NCBI GenBank assembly: GCA_041432705.1
Contig: JAPWAE010000004.1
Location: 185,876 to 249,875, forward strand
Source of the DNA: Pauljensenia sp018375675
GTDB taxonomy: Bacteria; Actinomycetota; Actinomycetes; Actinomycetales; Actinomycetaceae
Direction of reading: 5' to 3'
DNA length: 64,000 nt
Shown here: one piece after another, positions 30,191-39,382 of the stretch
How positions within the stretch are numbered: position 1 is the stretch's first letter
Layout: every line of letters starts with the position of its first letter
The notes under the pieces: generated by a model
The model's input: the letters and a program-made list of their open reading frames with translations, nothing else
Database searches by the model: none
Told to the model about the DNA's origin: nothing
Made by a program: the position numbers and the translations under genes

Positions 30191-31642
30191 TCAGCCGACG
30201 CCGAGGAGGCGCTGGATCGGACCCATCAGGAAGTAGATGACGAACAGGGCGGAGACCAGCCACATGAGCGGGTGCACCTTGGCGGCCTTGCCCTTGACGA
30301 GCTGGATGACCGCGTAGGTCACGAAGCCCACGCCGATGCCGACGGACACGGAGTAACCGAAGGGCATGAAGGCGATCGTCATGAAGGCGGGGATCGCAAC
30401 TTCCTTGGAATCCCAGTCAATGCCGGTCACCTGGGTCATCATGAGGAAGCCGACGAACACGAGGGCCGTAGAGGCGGCCTCGGTCGGGACCAGCTCAACG
30501 AGGGGCGCCAGGAAGGTCGACAGCAGGAACAGGATGCCGGTGACGACGGAGGCCAGGCCGGTACGAGCACCCTCGGCGACGCCCGAGGCGGACTCGACGT
30601 AGGAGGTGTTCGAGGAAACGCCACCAACACCGCCGGCCACCGCGGCCAGGGAGTCGACGATCAGGATCTGGCGGGTCTTGGGCGGGTTACCGTCCTTGTC
30701 GAGCAGGTTACCCTCGGCGCCGACGGCCACCATGGTGCCCATGGTGTCGAAGAAGTCGGCGAGCATGAGCGAGAAGACCAGCAGGATCACGGAGACGACG
30801 CCGAGCTTGCCGAAGCCGCCGAAGAGATCCACCTTTCCGAGCGTGTCGAAGACGGGAACCGCGATCGGGGATCCCTTGAGCTCGGGGACGGTCTGGCCCC
30901 AGCCGGTCGGGTTGGTCTCGGAGATGCGATCAATGTGGGCGAAGGCCTGAACGATGACAGCGAGGATCGTGGACGCGATGATCGAGATCAGCACCGCGCC
31001 CTTCACCTTACGCACATAGAGGATCATCATGAGGAACAGGCCGAACACGAAGACGAGGGCCGGCCAGCCGTCGAGCGACCCCGAAATACCGAACTGGACG
31101 GGGGTCGCGCCGGTGCGCACGATGCCCGCGTTCACGAGGCCGATGAGGGCGACGAAGAGACCCAGGCCCACGGTGATGGCGGTCTTGAGGGCGGCGGGAA
31201 CCGCACGGAAAACGGCCTCACGGAAGCCCGTGAGAACGAGCAGGAAGATGAGGATACCTTCCCAGGCGATGATGCCCATGGCCTCGCCGTAGCTGAGGCC
31301 GGCACCGAGGACCAGGGTGAAGGCGACGACCGCGTTGAGGCCGAGGCCTGCGGCGAGCGCCAGGGGGTAGTTCGCGACAACACCCATGAGGATCGTCATG
31401 ACGCCCGCGACGAGCGCGGTACCGGCGGCGATGCCCTGGGTCGTAATCGAGCCGTCTTCGGGAACGGCATTACCCAGGATCGCCGGGTTGACGACCAGGA
31501 TGTACGCCATCGCGAAGAAGGTGACAAATCCACCGCGGATTTCGTGACTAATCGTCGAGCCGCGCTTGGAGATCTGGAAGAACGAATCAAGTGACTGTGC
31601 GAAGCCGCCGCGGGATGGGGCGGTCTTTTCTTGTGTGCTCAC
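30191..31642 (-). CDS. NCS2-family purine permease (AzgA/PbuG type)
   Basis: This protein of about 483 residues has twelve to fourteen hydrophobic segments, similar to hypoxanthine/guanine/adenine permeases. Recognisable are STISHEIRGGFVTFFAMAYI near the N-terminus, LGLNAVVAFTLVLG, LADFFDTMGTMVAVG and GVGGVSSNTSYVESASGVAEG, the last two being signature segments of the AzgA-like branch. The exact purine is not predictable. The start is uncertain. I chose GTG at 31642 (VSTQEKTAPSRGG), although it has no obvious ribosome site. The alternative ATG at 31690 would add 16 residues and start inside a hairpin region. I see no purine riboswitch upstream. Confidence 0.88.
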   Translation of the reverse strand: MSTQEKTAPSRGGFAQSLDSFFQISKRGSTISHEIRGGFVTFFAMAYILVVNPAILGNAVPEDGSITTQGIAAGTALVAGVMTILMGVVANYPLALAAGLGLNAVVAFTLVLGAGLSYGEAMGIIAWEGILIFLLVLTGFREAVFRAVPAALKTAITVGLGLFVALIGLVNAGIVRTGATPVQFGISGSLDGWPALVFVFGLFLMMILYVRKVKGAVLISIIASTILAVIVQAFAHIDRISETNPTGWGQTVPELKGSPIAVPVFDTLGKVDLFGGFGKLGVVSVILLVFSLMLADFFDTMGTMVAVGAEGNLLDKDGNPPKTRQILIVDSLAAVAGGVGGVSSNTSYVESASGVAEGARTGLASVVTGILFLLSTFLAPLVELVPTEAASTALVFVGFLMMTQVTGIDWDSKEVAIPAFMTIAFMPFGYSVSVGIGVGFVTYAVIQLVKGKAAKVHPLMWLVSALFVIYFLMGPIQRLLGVG

Positions 31643-31704
31643 CGGACAATCGTGCCTGCTCGGCCGCCCACGCGCAAACAAACTCATCATTTGCCCACTT
31701 GCTG

Positions 31705-31739
31705 AGAAAGCACCCGGGACTCAGTCCCGAGTGCTTTCT
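31705..31739 (-). terminator. Hairpin after the DUF3027 gene
   Basis: AGAAAGCACCCGGGAC (31705-31720) pairs with GTCCCGAGTGCTTTCT (31724-31739), one mismatch, with a TCA loop. It lies between the DUF3027 stop and the NCS2 permease start. It probably ends the cold-shock/DUF3027 transcript. Confidence 0.65.
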
Positions 31740-31763
31740 GTCAGTTTATAGCGGAATGAAAGG

Positions 31764-32618
31764 TCAGCCTTCCTGTTCCTCACCCGTCGAGGCCTCGGCC
31801 TGGGCGGACGTCACTTCGGCGACCGCAGCCTCGTCCTTCTTCGCCTCGTGCGATGCTCGCGGCATCGGCTCGGCATCGAGCGCGCCCTCGTTCACGCGCG
31901 AGGGACGCACGGGCCACGCGGTACCGTTCTTGGGGACGTCGGTCTCCGAGTGGGAACCGCACGTGTGATCCAGAGAGACCACGGCGCCGTCGTCGGTCGC
32001 CCACTCGTTCGCACACACGCCAAACATCGTGCGCATGTCCCCACCCATCTTCACGAGGAAGCCGCACGTCGAACACGTGTTGCGCGGGCGACGCCCCGAC
32101 TTCGGGCCGCGCTCCGACTCATACCAACGCTTAGCGGCCTGGCTGTGTCCTTCCGGCGAGAGGACGCGCACCCTCCCTAAGCCGAGCTCTCGCACGACCG
32201 GCAGGTCCGGGTCCACGCTCGTGTCCTCGAAGCTCTGCACGAGACGTTCATCGTCCGCCTTGTAGGGCAGGACGTCGTCGCGAGAAATATCCGAGGGCCG
32301 CAGGCGATCCTCCCACGGCACCCACTCGGGGGCCAGAAGCGCGCCCTCACGGGGGGTCATATCGACTTCGCACACGGTGGCGACGCGTCCGCGCGGCACG
32401 CGGGCGACGGTCACGGCCCAGCACCAGCCCACGTAACCCGCGTCGGTCGACGCGAAGTAGTGGGTGGCCAGGCGCTCCGACACCATCTCAAATCCGACGT
32501 GCTCGCCGACGGGACGCGGATGCGCGACGGCCTCGGCACCGGCGCGCGCGACGTCGACGGCGGCCTCGAGGACGGCGTCCTTCTTCACTGCCCGCAAGCG
32601 GGCACTAGTCTTAGGCAT
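31764..32618 (-). CDS. DUF3027-family protein
   Basis: This 284-residue actinobacterial protein of unknown function is assigned to the DUF3027 family from its sequence and its position beside a cold-shock gene. Notable features are GWCWAVTVARVPRGRVATVCEVD in the middle and a probable zinc site near residue 180: CSTCGFLVKMGG followed by GVCANEW and DHTCGSHSETD. The C-terminal 50 residues are acidic and probably disordered. Its ATG overlaps the stop codon of the cold-shock gene (ATGCCTAA), with a GAGGAA site, so translation is coupled. This suggests a shared role, perhaps in RNA or translation control, but nothing in the sequence proves it. Confidence 0.85.
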   Translation of the reverse strand: MPKTSARLRAVKKDAVLEAAVDVARAGAEAVAHPRPVGEHVGFEMVSERLATHYFASTDAGYVGWCWAVTVARVPRGRVATVCEVDMTPREGALLAPEWVPWEDRLRPSDISRDDVLPYKADDERLVQSFEDTSVDPDLPVVRELGLGRVRVLSPEGHSQAAKRWYESERGPKSGRRPRNTCSTCGFLVKMGGDMRTMFGVCANEWATDDGAVVSLDHTCGSHSETDVPKNGTAWPVRPSRVNEGALDAEPMPRASHEAKKDEAAVAEVTSAQAEASTGEEQEG

Positions 32619-32988
32619 CAAATTCCTCTGCGACGGCGCGCAGCACCTTCGCGATCTTGGTCGCGTTGTCCGGGTACGATCCGCGGCGCAGCGCGGCGCT
32701 CGACGAGTCGAGGAGCTTAATCAGGTCCTCGACGACGGGCACCATCGCCTGCGGCTTGCGGCGCTTGGCTCGGGCAACGGAAGCTGTCTCCTTGAGGAAA
32801 CGCACGCTCAGAGCCTGCGGTCCCTTTCGTCCGTCGGCCACCGAATACTCCACGCGAGCACCCACTCGCGGGTTAGCGTGGTCGGCCGGCAGCGCGGACG
32901 AGTGGAGGAAGACATCAGCGCCGTCATCTCCCGCAATGAAGCCAAAACCGCGATCTGCGTCGAAGAACCTCACTTTACCGGTGGGCAT
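32611..32988 (-). CDS. Cold-shock domain protein with a C-terminal extension
   Basis: This 125-residue protein has a cold-shock domain in residues 1-66. RNP1-like GFGFIAG and RNP2-like VFLHSSAL show the nucleic-acid-binding face. Unlike CspA (about 70 residues) it has a further 60 residues containing KRRKPQAMVPVVEDLIKLLD and a helical end, as seen in the actinobacterial proteins paired with DUF3027. It likely binds single-stranded RNA or DNA. The gene is first in a two-gene operon with the DUF3027 gene, which overlaps it by 8 bases. Confidence 0.92.
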   Translation of the reverse strand: MPTGKVRFFDADRGFGFIAGDDGADVFLHSSALPADHANPRVGARVEYSVADGRKGPQALSVRFLKETASVARAKRRKPQAMVPVVEDLIKLLDSSSAALRRGSYPDNATKIAKVLRAVAEEFDA

Positions 32989-33176
32989 GGTCCCCTCCTT
33001 CTCTCAATAGTCTGAAAGCCCCTATGGGCTCTCCCTATCATAGGGCCCTCTTCCTCCGCGCGCGGGAGAGCGACCGACGCCTGTAGCGAACAGCACCGCT
33101 GCCCGCATTTCTCCGCCCTCGTCACGTAGACTGACCCTACGGAAACAATCACCGACGCCGCGGTGCATCACACGCT

Positions 33177-33218
33177 AGACGCATACGGCACACATGGTGT
33201 ATGTTGACCTGTTCGCCA
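33177..33218 (+). promoter_or_regulatory. Promoter-like element of the first TPM gene, shared with the third
   Basis: AGACGC (33177-33182) is followed after 17 bp by TATGTT (33200-33205), within a 25-bp stretch 33194-33218 that matches 37537-37561 at 23 positions. The spacing is identical in both copies. This looks like a duplicated promoter; an in-frame upstream ATG at 33194 is probably incidental. Confidence 0.5.
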
Positions 33219-33235
33219 CATCGCAGGAGGACCCC

Positions 33236-35281
33236 GTGACACGAATCCGCCGTTTCAGCCTCATCGCTGTTCTGACAGCAATACTGCTTGCGCTGGGCCT
33301 TCCCGCGCTCGCAGCATCACCCTTGTCCATCAGCGATTCGGTCACCGATCCCGACGGCTGGCTTGCCAGTGCAGACCGTTCCACGATCGAGTCCGCCACA
33401 AGCAGGGCCGCTTCCTCGGGCAAACCCGTCAAGGTCGTCGTGGTCGCCAACTTCTCGGGCACGGACGCAGACTCCTGGTGCAAGCAGACCGTCGAGCGCT
33501 CCTCCCTGGCCAACGGCACCGTCGTCTACGTCATCGCGTACTCGCAGCGCCGTGACGCGGCATGTTCCTACAACGGCCCCTCGAGTTCCTCTCTCCAGAG
33601 CGCCGTGCGCGCATCCGAGGCCCAGTTGACGCCCAATCCTCTCACGTCTTCCGCCGTAGCCAACGGGGTCAACGCCTTCGTCAATAACCTCCTCAGCGGC
33701 ACGTCCAGTTCAGGTTCCAATTCCACGGGCTCGAGTTACTCGAGCAACGCCGGCGCAACCAACGACGACGGCCGCTCGCTCTTGGGGTTCTTCTCCATGT
33801 TCCTGCTCCTCGTGGTCGGCGTCATTGCCATCGCTATCGGCGTTGCACGCTCGTCGCGTCGCAACAGGCTCGCCGCCCAGCAGGCCACACAGGTCGACGC
33901 GGAGCGAGCAGCGCACGCCGCCCAGGAAGCGAACCGACAGCTCCTGTCCGCAGACGAGCAGGTGCGCACCGCGACGGACGAACTTAACTATGCGCGTGCC
34001 CAGTTCGGCCTGAACTCCACGGACGAATTCGCCCGCGCCATCGAAGCCGGGAAGGCGGCTGTCTCGCGCGGCTTTAGCGCCCAGGGGCAGATGAACTCCG
34101 CGACCGTGCCCGCCGAGCAGCTCCGCCTGGCCACCGCGATCATGCAGGATCTGGGCGCCAACATGAACCCGCTCAGCGCCATTCAGGCGTCGTTCGCCAC
34201 CAAGCGCGCCGAGCAGGCCTCGCTCCCCGAGCGAATCGCCGAGGCCCGCGAACGCCTCGCGGAGGAGCTGACGGATCTGGAGCGCGCAAAGTCCGAGCTG
34301 GCCAGCATTTCGACGCTCTACCCTGCGCAGATGCTCGCCTCCCTCCAGGACAACCCCGAGCAGGCCTCGGCCCTCCTCACCTCGGCGCGCACCGCACTCG
34401 ATACCGCGGAGGCATCCGCCCCCACCGACCGTGCGCACGCCGCGAGCGCCCTCGACACCGCCCTGCGCGCCCTGACGATGGCCAACCACCAGACCGACGC
34501 GATCTTCTCGGCAAAGTCCGACCTGGATGCGATCCGCGATCGCCTCGTCACGGCGATCAGCTCGATCTCCTCGGACATCACCGACGTCAACGAGCTGAAC
34601 ACGGACCCGGCGGTGTTCAACCCGATGGTGGCCGACGCTCACGCGGCCATCGCCGAGGCCCAGGCGGCCCTGGCGAACACGGGCGATCCACTCGCGGCCC
34701 TCGAGCACCTGCGCATGTCCGAGGCCACCCTGGACGCGGCACTCGAGCCGCTGCGCACCAAGGAGGAGGCCTACGAGAAGGCGCGCACGGCAGCTGAGGC
34801 GCAGATTTCACTGGCCGAGTCCGCCGTCTCTCAGGCCCAGCGCTACGTGCAGGGCCGACGTGGAGCCATCGATCTGGAGCTGCGTTCGACCCTCAACAAC
34901 GCCGAGACGGCCCTGAGCACCGCTCAGCGCTCACTCGAGGACGACCCCGAGGCCGCGTCGACGCACGCGATGAACGCACGCGCCCTCGCGGACAGCGTCA
35001 TGGCGACCCCCATCCAGAACTTCGGCGGGTCGTGGGGGCAGCCCACTACGGGCAACGGGTCCTACACGGGCTCATCCCTGGGCGACTTCCTCCTGTGGTC
35101 GACGCTGTTCTCGAATTCCGGTTCGCACCACCGAGACGACTTCGACCCCTTCCACAGCGGCTCCAGCTCGTCCGGATCCGGCTGGTCCTTCGCTTCCGGC
35201 GGCGGCTCCGACTGGGGCTCGAGCTCGAGCAGCTCCGACTGGGGTTCGGGCGGCTGGTCCTCCGCCTCCGGCAGCTTCTGA
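33236..35281 (+). CDS. TPM-domain membrane protein with long coiled coil and Gly/Ser/Trp tail (paralogue 1)
   Basis: This 681-residue protein is the first of three paralogues. It has a signal sequence (residues 1-27, ending ALAAS) and a TPM domain (about 30-170). A membrane helix LLGFFSMFLLLVVGVIAIAI near 190-210 is followed by a basic stop-transfer RSSRRNR. Next comes a long Ala/Glu/Arg-rich predicted coiled coil to about 590, and a tail with repeated GSSSS and DWGS. Two cysteines in the TPM domain, Cys82 and Cys110, are kept in all three paralogues and could form a disulfide outside the cell. The tail resembles the Gly-rich tails of TPM proteins such as YgcG and is missing in the other two. 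The GTG at 33236 has an AGGAGG site. pspA downstream suggests envelope stress. Confidence 0.82.
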   Translation: MTRIRRFSLIAVLTAILLALGLPALAASPLSISDSVTDPDGWLASADRSTIESATSRAASSGKPVKVVVVANFSGTDADSWCKQTVERSSLANGTVVYVIAYSQRRDAACSYNGPSSSSLQSAVRASEAQLTPNPLTSSAVANGVNAFVNNLLSGTSSSGSNSTGSSYSSNAGATNDDGRSLLGFFSMFLLLVVGVIAIAIGVARSSRRNRLAAQQATQVDAERAAHAAQEANRQLLSADEQVRTATDELNYARAQFGLNSTDEFARAIEAGKAAVSRGFSAQGQMNSATVPAEQLRLATAIMQDLGANMNPLSAIQASFATKRAEQASLPERIAEARERLAEELTDLERAKSELASISTLYPAQMLASLQDNPEQASALLTSARTALDTAEASAPTDRAHAASALDTALRALTMANHQTDAIFSAKSDLDAIRDRLVTAISSISSDITDVNELNTDPAVFNPMVADAHAAIAEAQAALANTGDPLAALEHLRMSEATLDAALEPLRTKEEAYEKARTAAEAQISLAESAVSQAQRYVQGRRGAIDLELRSTLNNAETALSTAQRSLEDDPEAASTHAMNARALADSVMATPIQNFGGSWGQPTTGNGSYTGSSLGDFLLWSTLFSNSGSHHRDDFDPFHSGSSSSGSGWSFASGGGSDWGSSSSSSDWGSGGWSSASGSF

Positions 35282-35497
35282 GTTTTGCCCCACCCGCGAG
35301 GCCCGCACATTCCTTTGTTTGCAGGCCTCACGGCGTCCTTGTGGCCTCGGGAAACGTAAGCGAGTCCCTCACAACTCCTCATATTTCCTCGTAAACTAAG
35401 AACGATCGCGAACCGGCGCCGCACCAAACAGCGTGTTGTCAGCGCGATCGAGCCGCACAGCAGAGCTTTATCGCTTCATCGACGAGCAGGAGGCACC

Positions 35498-37351
35498 GTG
35501 TCACGGATCCGACGCCTGGGTGTCGCAGCCATCATGATGGTTGCGATGCTGGTCAGCGGCGCACCCGCGTTCGCGACCGAACCGCTCACCACGAGCGGAC
35601 ACGTCACCGACCCCGACGGCTTTCTGAGCGACGAGCAACGCGAAACTATTGAGACCCCAGCGAAATCGTTTTATTCCACATACACCACGTACATCGACGT
35701 CGCCGTCATTCCCAACTTCTCCGGCCAGGAGCCATCAGCGTGGTGCCAGGCCGCCCTCAAGAAATCACGGACTGCAGAAAAAGGCATCCTCTACGTTGTC
35801 GCCTACAAGGATGGTACGAACGCCTCCTGCGCGGGTGTGGAGCTAGCGAAAGATTCGAGTACCAGGCCGATGCTGGACGGCGCGCTACGTATCGCCCATA
35901 AAGACCATAAAACCACCCCACTGACCCCTGAAGAGGCAGTGGCGGGCTCTCGCACGTTCATCATCTCTCTACGCAGCGATTACGACTTCAGGGCACGCAA
36001 CGCTGCCGAGAACAGCAAGAGGCGGCAAGCGGAGGAGAAAAGGCGCGAGGAGGAAAAGAAGGAAGAAGCCAAGAGGAATCGCGGCGCTAACATCATCATA
36101 TCCGCGGTCATTGTGATTGCCATTGTCTCCAACCTATGGGTGTGGATCCGCAAACAGAGAGAATACGAATACGGCGAACCCCCAACTGTGGATGTGGATG
36201 AGGAACCCACCCCGATCGTGGACACCGTACGGCGCGACGCCCTGAGGGCCGCTGCGGAAGCACGGCGACGCTTGTCGGAGGCCGAGGAACAGGTGCGCGC
36301 CGCCGAAGAGGACTGGAACTTTGCTCGCGCCCAGTTCGGTAGCGCCGCGGCTGAAGAGTACGGACGTCGCCTCGAGGCGGCGAAGGCGGCTATTGCGCGC
36401 GGCTTCGACACCCACAAACAGATCGAGCAGACCCCTGATTCGCACGCCAAGCGACGCCTCGCTACGACAATCACGGAGGACCTCGACAAGAACCTGCCGC
36501 CCCTGCAGGACGCGCGCAAGGAGTTTGCCGCACAGCGCGAGAAGCGCTCATCGCTTCCCACCCAGCTTGCCGACGCTCGCGAGCGCCTTGTCGAGGAGCT
36601 CGCCGATCTGGACCGCTCGAAGGAGGAACTCTCCAGCATTGCGGGCCTCTACACCGAATCCATGCTCGCTTCCCTCCAGGACAATCCGCAGCGCGCGGAA
36701 CAACTGCTGGAGTCCGCTCGCGCGGCGTTGGAGACAGCCGGCGCGCATATCGACACCGACGCCACCCGCGCAGCCTCCGCGCTGGATACCGCCCAGCGCG
36801 CACTCACCATGGCCAATGCGCAGACGGATGCGATCTTCTCCGCAAAGACTGATCTTGACGCGTTCCGCGAGAGGCTCACCGCTTCCATCGGATCCGTGTC
36901 CGCCGCCCTGTCGGACGCGAAGCAGCTCGATTCCTCCGATGCTTTCTCTCCCCTTCTTGACGAGGCCGAGGCCACCATCGCCAGGGGACAGCGCGCGCTG
37001 GTCAGCGACGAGGATCCCCTCGGCGCGCTCGAAAGTCTTCGCGACGTGGAGCTCAGACTGGAAGCGGTCCTCGCTCCGCTCATGACTCAGGAAGATGCTA
37101 GGCGCAAGGCGAAAGAGACCGCTCAGCGCCATATTCGCGACGCCGATGCAGCCCTCGCCTGGGCACGCAAGTACCTGAAGGACCACGAGGGGTCGGCTCT
37201 CCTCGACGTGAACAAGCTGATGAGCGAAGCCGAACAGGCAATGACCGAGGCGCGCGAGGCCCTTGACGAAGATCCCTTACGAGCGAGCGCAGCGGCTTCG
37301 CGGGTCACCACGCTTACCAACCGCGCGCTGGCCGCGCCAGGGCGACGATAG
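35498..37351 (+). CDS. TPM-domain membrane protein (paralogue 2)
   Basis: This 617-residue paralogue of the preceding protein has a signal sequence ending GAPAFATEP and a TPM domain with Cys83 and Cys111. A strongly charged Lys/Glu/Arg helix (about 165-195) precedes the membrane helix IIISAVIVIAIVSNLWVWI. A long coiled coil then runs to the end. The coiled-coil part shares blocks with paralogue 1, such as ARAQFG, ARERL(V/A)EEL, SMLASLQDNP and ALTMANAQTDAIFSAK, which shows common descent. It lacks the Gly/Ser/Trp tail. The start is GTG with AGGAGG. The 216-bp gap upstream suggests its own promoter, but the shared promoter of the other two is not obvious here. Confidence 0.82.
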   Translation: MSRIRRLGVAAIMMVAMLVSGAPAFATEPLTTSGHVTDPDGFLSDEQRETIETPAKSFYSTYTTYIDVAVIPNFSGQEPSAWCQAALKKSRTAEKGILYVVAYKDGTNASCAGVELAKDSSTRPMLDGALRIAHKDHKTTPLTPEEAVAGSRTFIISLRSDYDFRARNAAENSKRRQAEEKRREEEKKEEAKRNRGANIIISAVIVIAIVSNLWVWIRKQREYEYGEPPTVDVDEEPTPIVDTVRRDALRAAAEARRRLSEAEEQVRAAEEDWNFARAQFGSAAAEEYGRRLEAAKAAIARGFDTHKQIEQTPDSHAKRRLATTITEDLDKNLPPLQDARKEFAAQREKRSSLPTQLADARERLVEELADLDRSKEELSSIAGLYTESMLASLQDNPQRAEQLLESARAALETAGAHIDTDATRAASALDTAQRALTMANAQTDAIFSAKTDLDAFRERLTASIGSVSAALSDAKQLDSSDAFSPLLDEAEATIARGQRALVSDEDPLGALESLRDVELRLEAVLAPLMTQEDARRKAKETAQRHIRDADAALAWARKYLKDHEGSALLDVNKLMSEAEQAMTEAREALDEDPLRASAAASRVTTLTNRALAAPGRR

Positions 37352-37519
37352 AGGAGGTTCACGCGGATTCCCCGCCACATGACGCTGACAAGCATGACCT
37401 CGTTATCTATGCCTCGACGCAGGGCATCGGCTCGCCACAGACTTATTTCCACCCGCACACGACCATCACCTACACTGATCTCACACCACTAGATCGTGAC
37501 GCAAGATACACGTTATTGG

Positions 37520-37561
37520 AGACGCTGTGCTCCACGATGGTGTATCTTGATCTGTTCGCCA
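37520..37561 (+). promoter_or_regulatory. Promoter-like element of the third TPM gene
   Basis: AGACGC (37520-37525), 17 bp, then TATCTT (37543-37548), inside the stretch 37537-37561 that is nearly identical to 33194-33218. In this copy the upstream ATG (37537) is out of frame with the gene, which argues that the conservation reflects a promoter or leader rather than coding sequence. Confidence 0.5.
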
Positions 37562-37579
37562 CTCACCAAGGAGGATCAC

Positions 37580-39208
37580 ATGCCACGGATTCAACGCCTG
37601 GGCATCGCGGCCGTCATGGCCGCAGTGATGCTGGTCGGTGGCGCGCCCGCGTTCGCGACCGAGCCGCTCACGCCGAGCAGCTACGTCACTGATTCGGATA
37701 GCTTCCTCAGTGACGAGCAGCGCGCAAAGATCGAGACTGACGCAGAATCCTTCTCCTCCAAGTACCACCCCATCTACGCAGTCACCGTCCCCAACTTTTC
37801 CGACCAGGAACCGGCGAAGTGGTGCCAGTCCACCCTCGACAACATCCAGAACAACAACAAGGCTCTCCTTTACGTCGTTGGCTATGAGGACGGCAAGGAC
37901 GCCTACTGCGTTGGCCCGGAGTTGGAACGGTCGATGCGCATCTCATATGCCAATGAGTACGTGAGGAGCGCACTATCTCAAGCCCGTCAGAAGTACACAT
38001 CAACCCCACTGACCCCTGACGAGGCAGCAGCAGGCCTCACTACCTTCATCAGCAGCCTGCGGAGCTCCTACGCGACATACGATCGTCAATCCTACGCTCC
38101 ACACAGCCAAACCAATGCCAACTACGAAGCTGAACGCCAGGAGCGGAAGGCGTCCGAAAGGCTAGAATCGATCAAGCACATCGTTTTATTCTTCTTCTTA
38201 GGCATACTTGTTATCGGCTCCATCATCTTTGGAGAGTGGTCAAAACGCCGCGAGGAAGAAGCGCGGGCCATAGAAATTGAAGAGGCAGCATGGCGTGTGT
38301 CGCGCAGCAGGGATGCGCGCGAAGACGAAGCCGCACGGCGAGATGCCGACAAGGCGGCCCAGCAGGCGAATGATCGCCTCTCCCAAGCCGATCAGGAGGT
38401 GCGCGACGCCGAGAAGGAGTGGGACTACGCCCGCGCACAGTTCGGCATCGCCGCGACCGAACAGTTCCGCAACCGCATCAAGGAGGCGAAGCAAGCCCTG
38501 TCCCGCGGGGACTCCCTCCTCAAGCAGTGCCGCACGGCGTACGACCCGGCGAAAAAAGAGAGCCTTGCGTCGCAGATCATCAACGAACTCGACACGCAGC
38601 TGGGTTTGCTGCGCGACGCGCAGGCCCCCTTCAGCACGAAACGCTCCGAGCGCACCGCACTGCCGACCCGCCTGGCAGAGGCTCAGGAGCGCCTCGCGGA
38701 AGAGCTGGCGGACGTTGAGCGATCCAGGGAAGAGCTGGCGACAATTGCCAGTATCTACCCCGGTACGGTCCTGGCTGCACTCGAGGACAATCCCGACAAG
38801 GCCGCGTCGCTACTCACCTCTGCGCGCAGCGCCATTGAGTCCGCCCAGGCAATCATTGACACCGACACTGAGCTGGCAACCTCCGCCGTCGACACCGCCG
38901 AGCGCGCGCTCCTCATGGCCTACCACGAGATGAATGCGATCTTCACGGCGAAACAAGACCTGGACCACATTGAGGATCGGCTCGGCGCTGCTATCGCGTC
39001 CCTCTCCTCAGACATCGAGGAGGCTGACCGCCTGCAGACCGACCGGACCCTGCTCGCGCCCCTCATCACTGATGCTCGTGCGGCGATCACACGGGCTCAG
39101 GAGGCCCTTATTCACAACGACAATCCGCTCGACGCACTCGAGCACGCTCGCTCTGTCGAAGCCAAGCTGGACGCCACGCTTGATCCGCTTCGCAGCCGCG
39201 GGCGCTAG
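37580..39208 (+). CDS. TPM-domain membrane protein (paralogue 3)
   Basis: This 542-residue third paralogue has a signal sequence (ending GAPAFATEP, near-identical to paralogue 2) and a TPM domain with Cys82 and Cys110. The membrane helix is HIVLFFFLGILVIGSIIFGE near 200, followed by a charged linker and a coiled coil with ARAQFGIA, QERLAEEL and ALEDNPDKAASLL blocks. It ends soon after DPLRSRGR without the Gly/Ser/Trp tail. The ATG at 37580 has an AGGAGG site. Paralogues 2 and 3 are closer to each other in the signal-peptide region than to paralogue 1, but paralogues 1 and 3 share the upstream promoter block, so shuffling is possible. Confidence 0.82.
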   Translation: MPRIQRLGIAAVMAAVMLVGGAPAFATEPLTPSSYVTDSDSFLSDEQRAKIETDAESFSSKYHPIYAVTVPNFSDQEPAKWCQSTLDNIQNNNKALLYVVGYEDGKDAYCVGPELERSMRISYANEYVRSALSQARQKYTSTPLTPDEAAAGLTTFISSLRSSYATYDRQSYAPHSQTNANYEAERQERKASERLESIKHIVLFFFLGILVIGSIIFGEWSKRREEEARAIEIEEAAWRVSRSRDAREDEAARRDADKAAQQANDRLSQADQEVRDAEKEWDYARAQFGIAATEQFRNRIKEAKQALSRGDSLLKQCRTAYDPAKKESLASQIINELDTQLGLLRDAQAPFSTKRSERTALPTRLAEAQERLAEELADVERSREELATIASIYPGTVLAALEDNPDKAASLLTSARSAIESAQAIIDTDTELATSAVDTAERALLMAYHEMNAIFTAKQDLDHIEDRLGAAIASLSSDIEEADRLQTDRTLLAPLITDARAAITRAQEALIHNDNPLDALEHARSVEAKLDATLDPLRSRGR

Positions 39209-39382
39209 TCGGGAGGGACACACACCGAGACGACAAACCCTTCCCCCGCGCATACCAACCCAAGAAGCGATACGGGCTCACCGTAGCCCCCTAGTCCTGC
39301 GAGACCACGTCTCGCTCACAACCCGCGCGCACGCGCACCAACCCAAAACGCGCAGATGCGCACCACCTCAAAGGAGAACATC

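Noticed and set aside
31705..31739. Purine riboswitch before the NCS2 permease
   Set aside because: The hairpin there is a simple long stem with a 3-nt loop; the three-way junction and conserved loop bases of the purine class are absent.
33194..33235. Upstream in-frame ATG as the start of TPM paralogue 1
   Set aside because: The GTG at 33236 has an AGGAGG site and gives a normal signal peptide; the matching ATG before paralogue 3 is out of frame.
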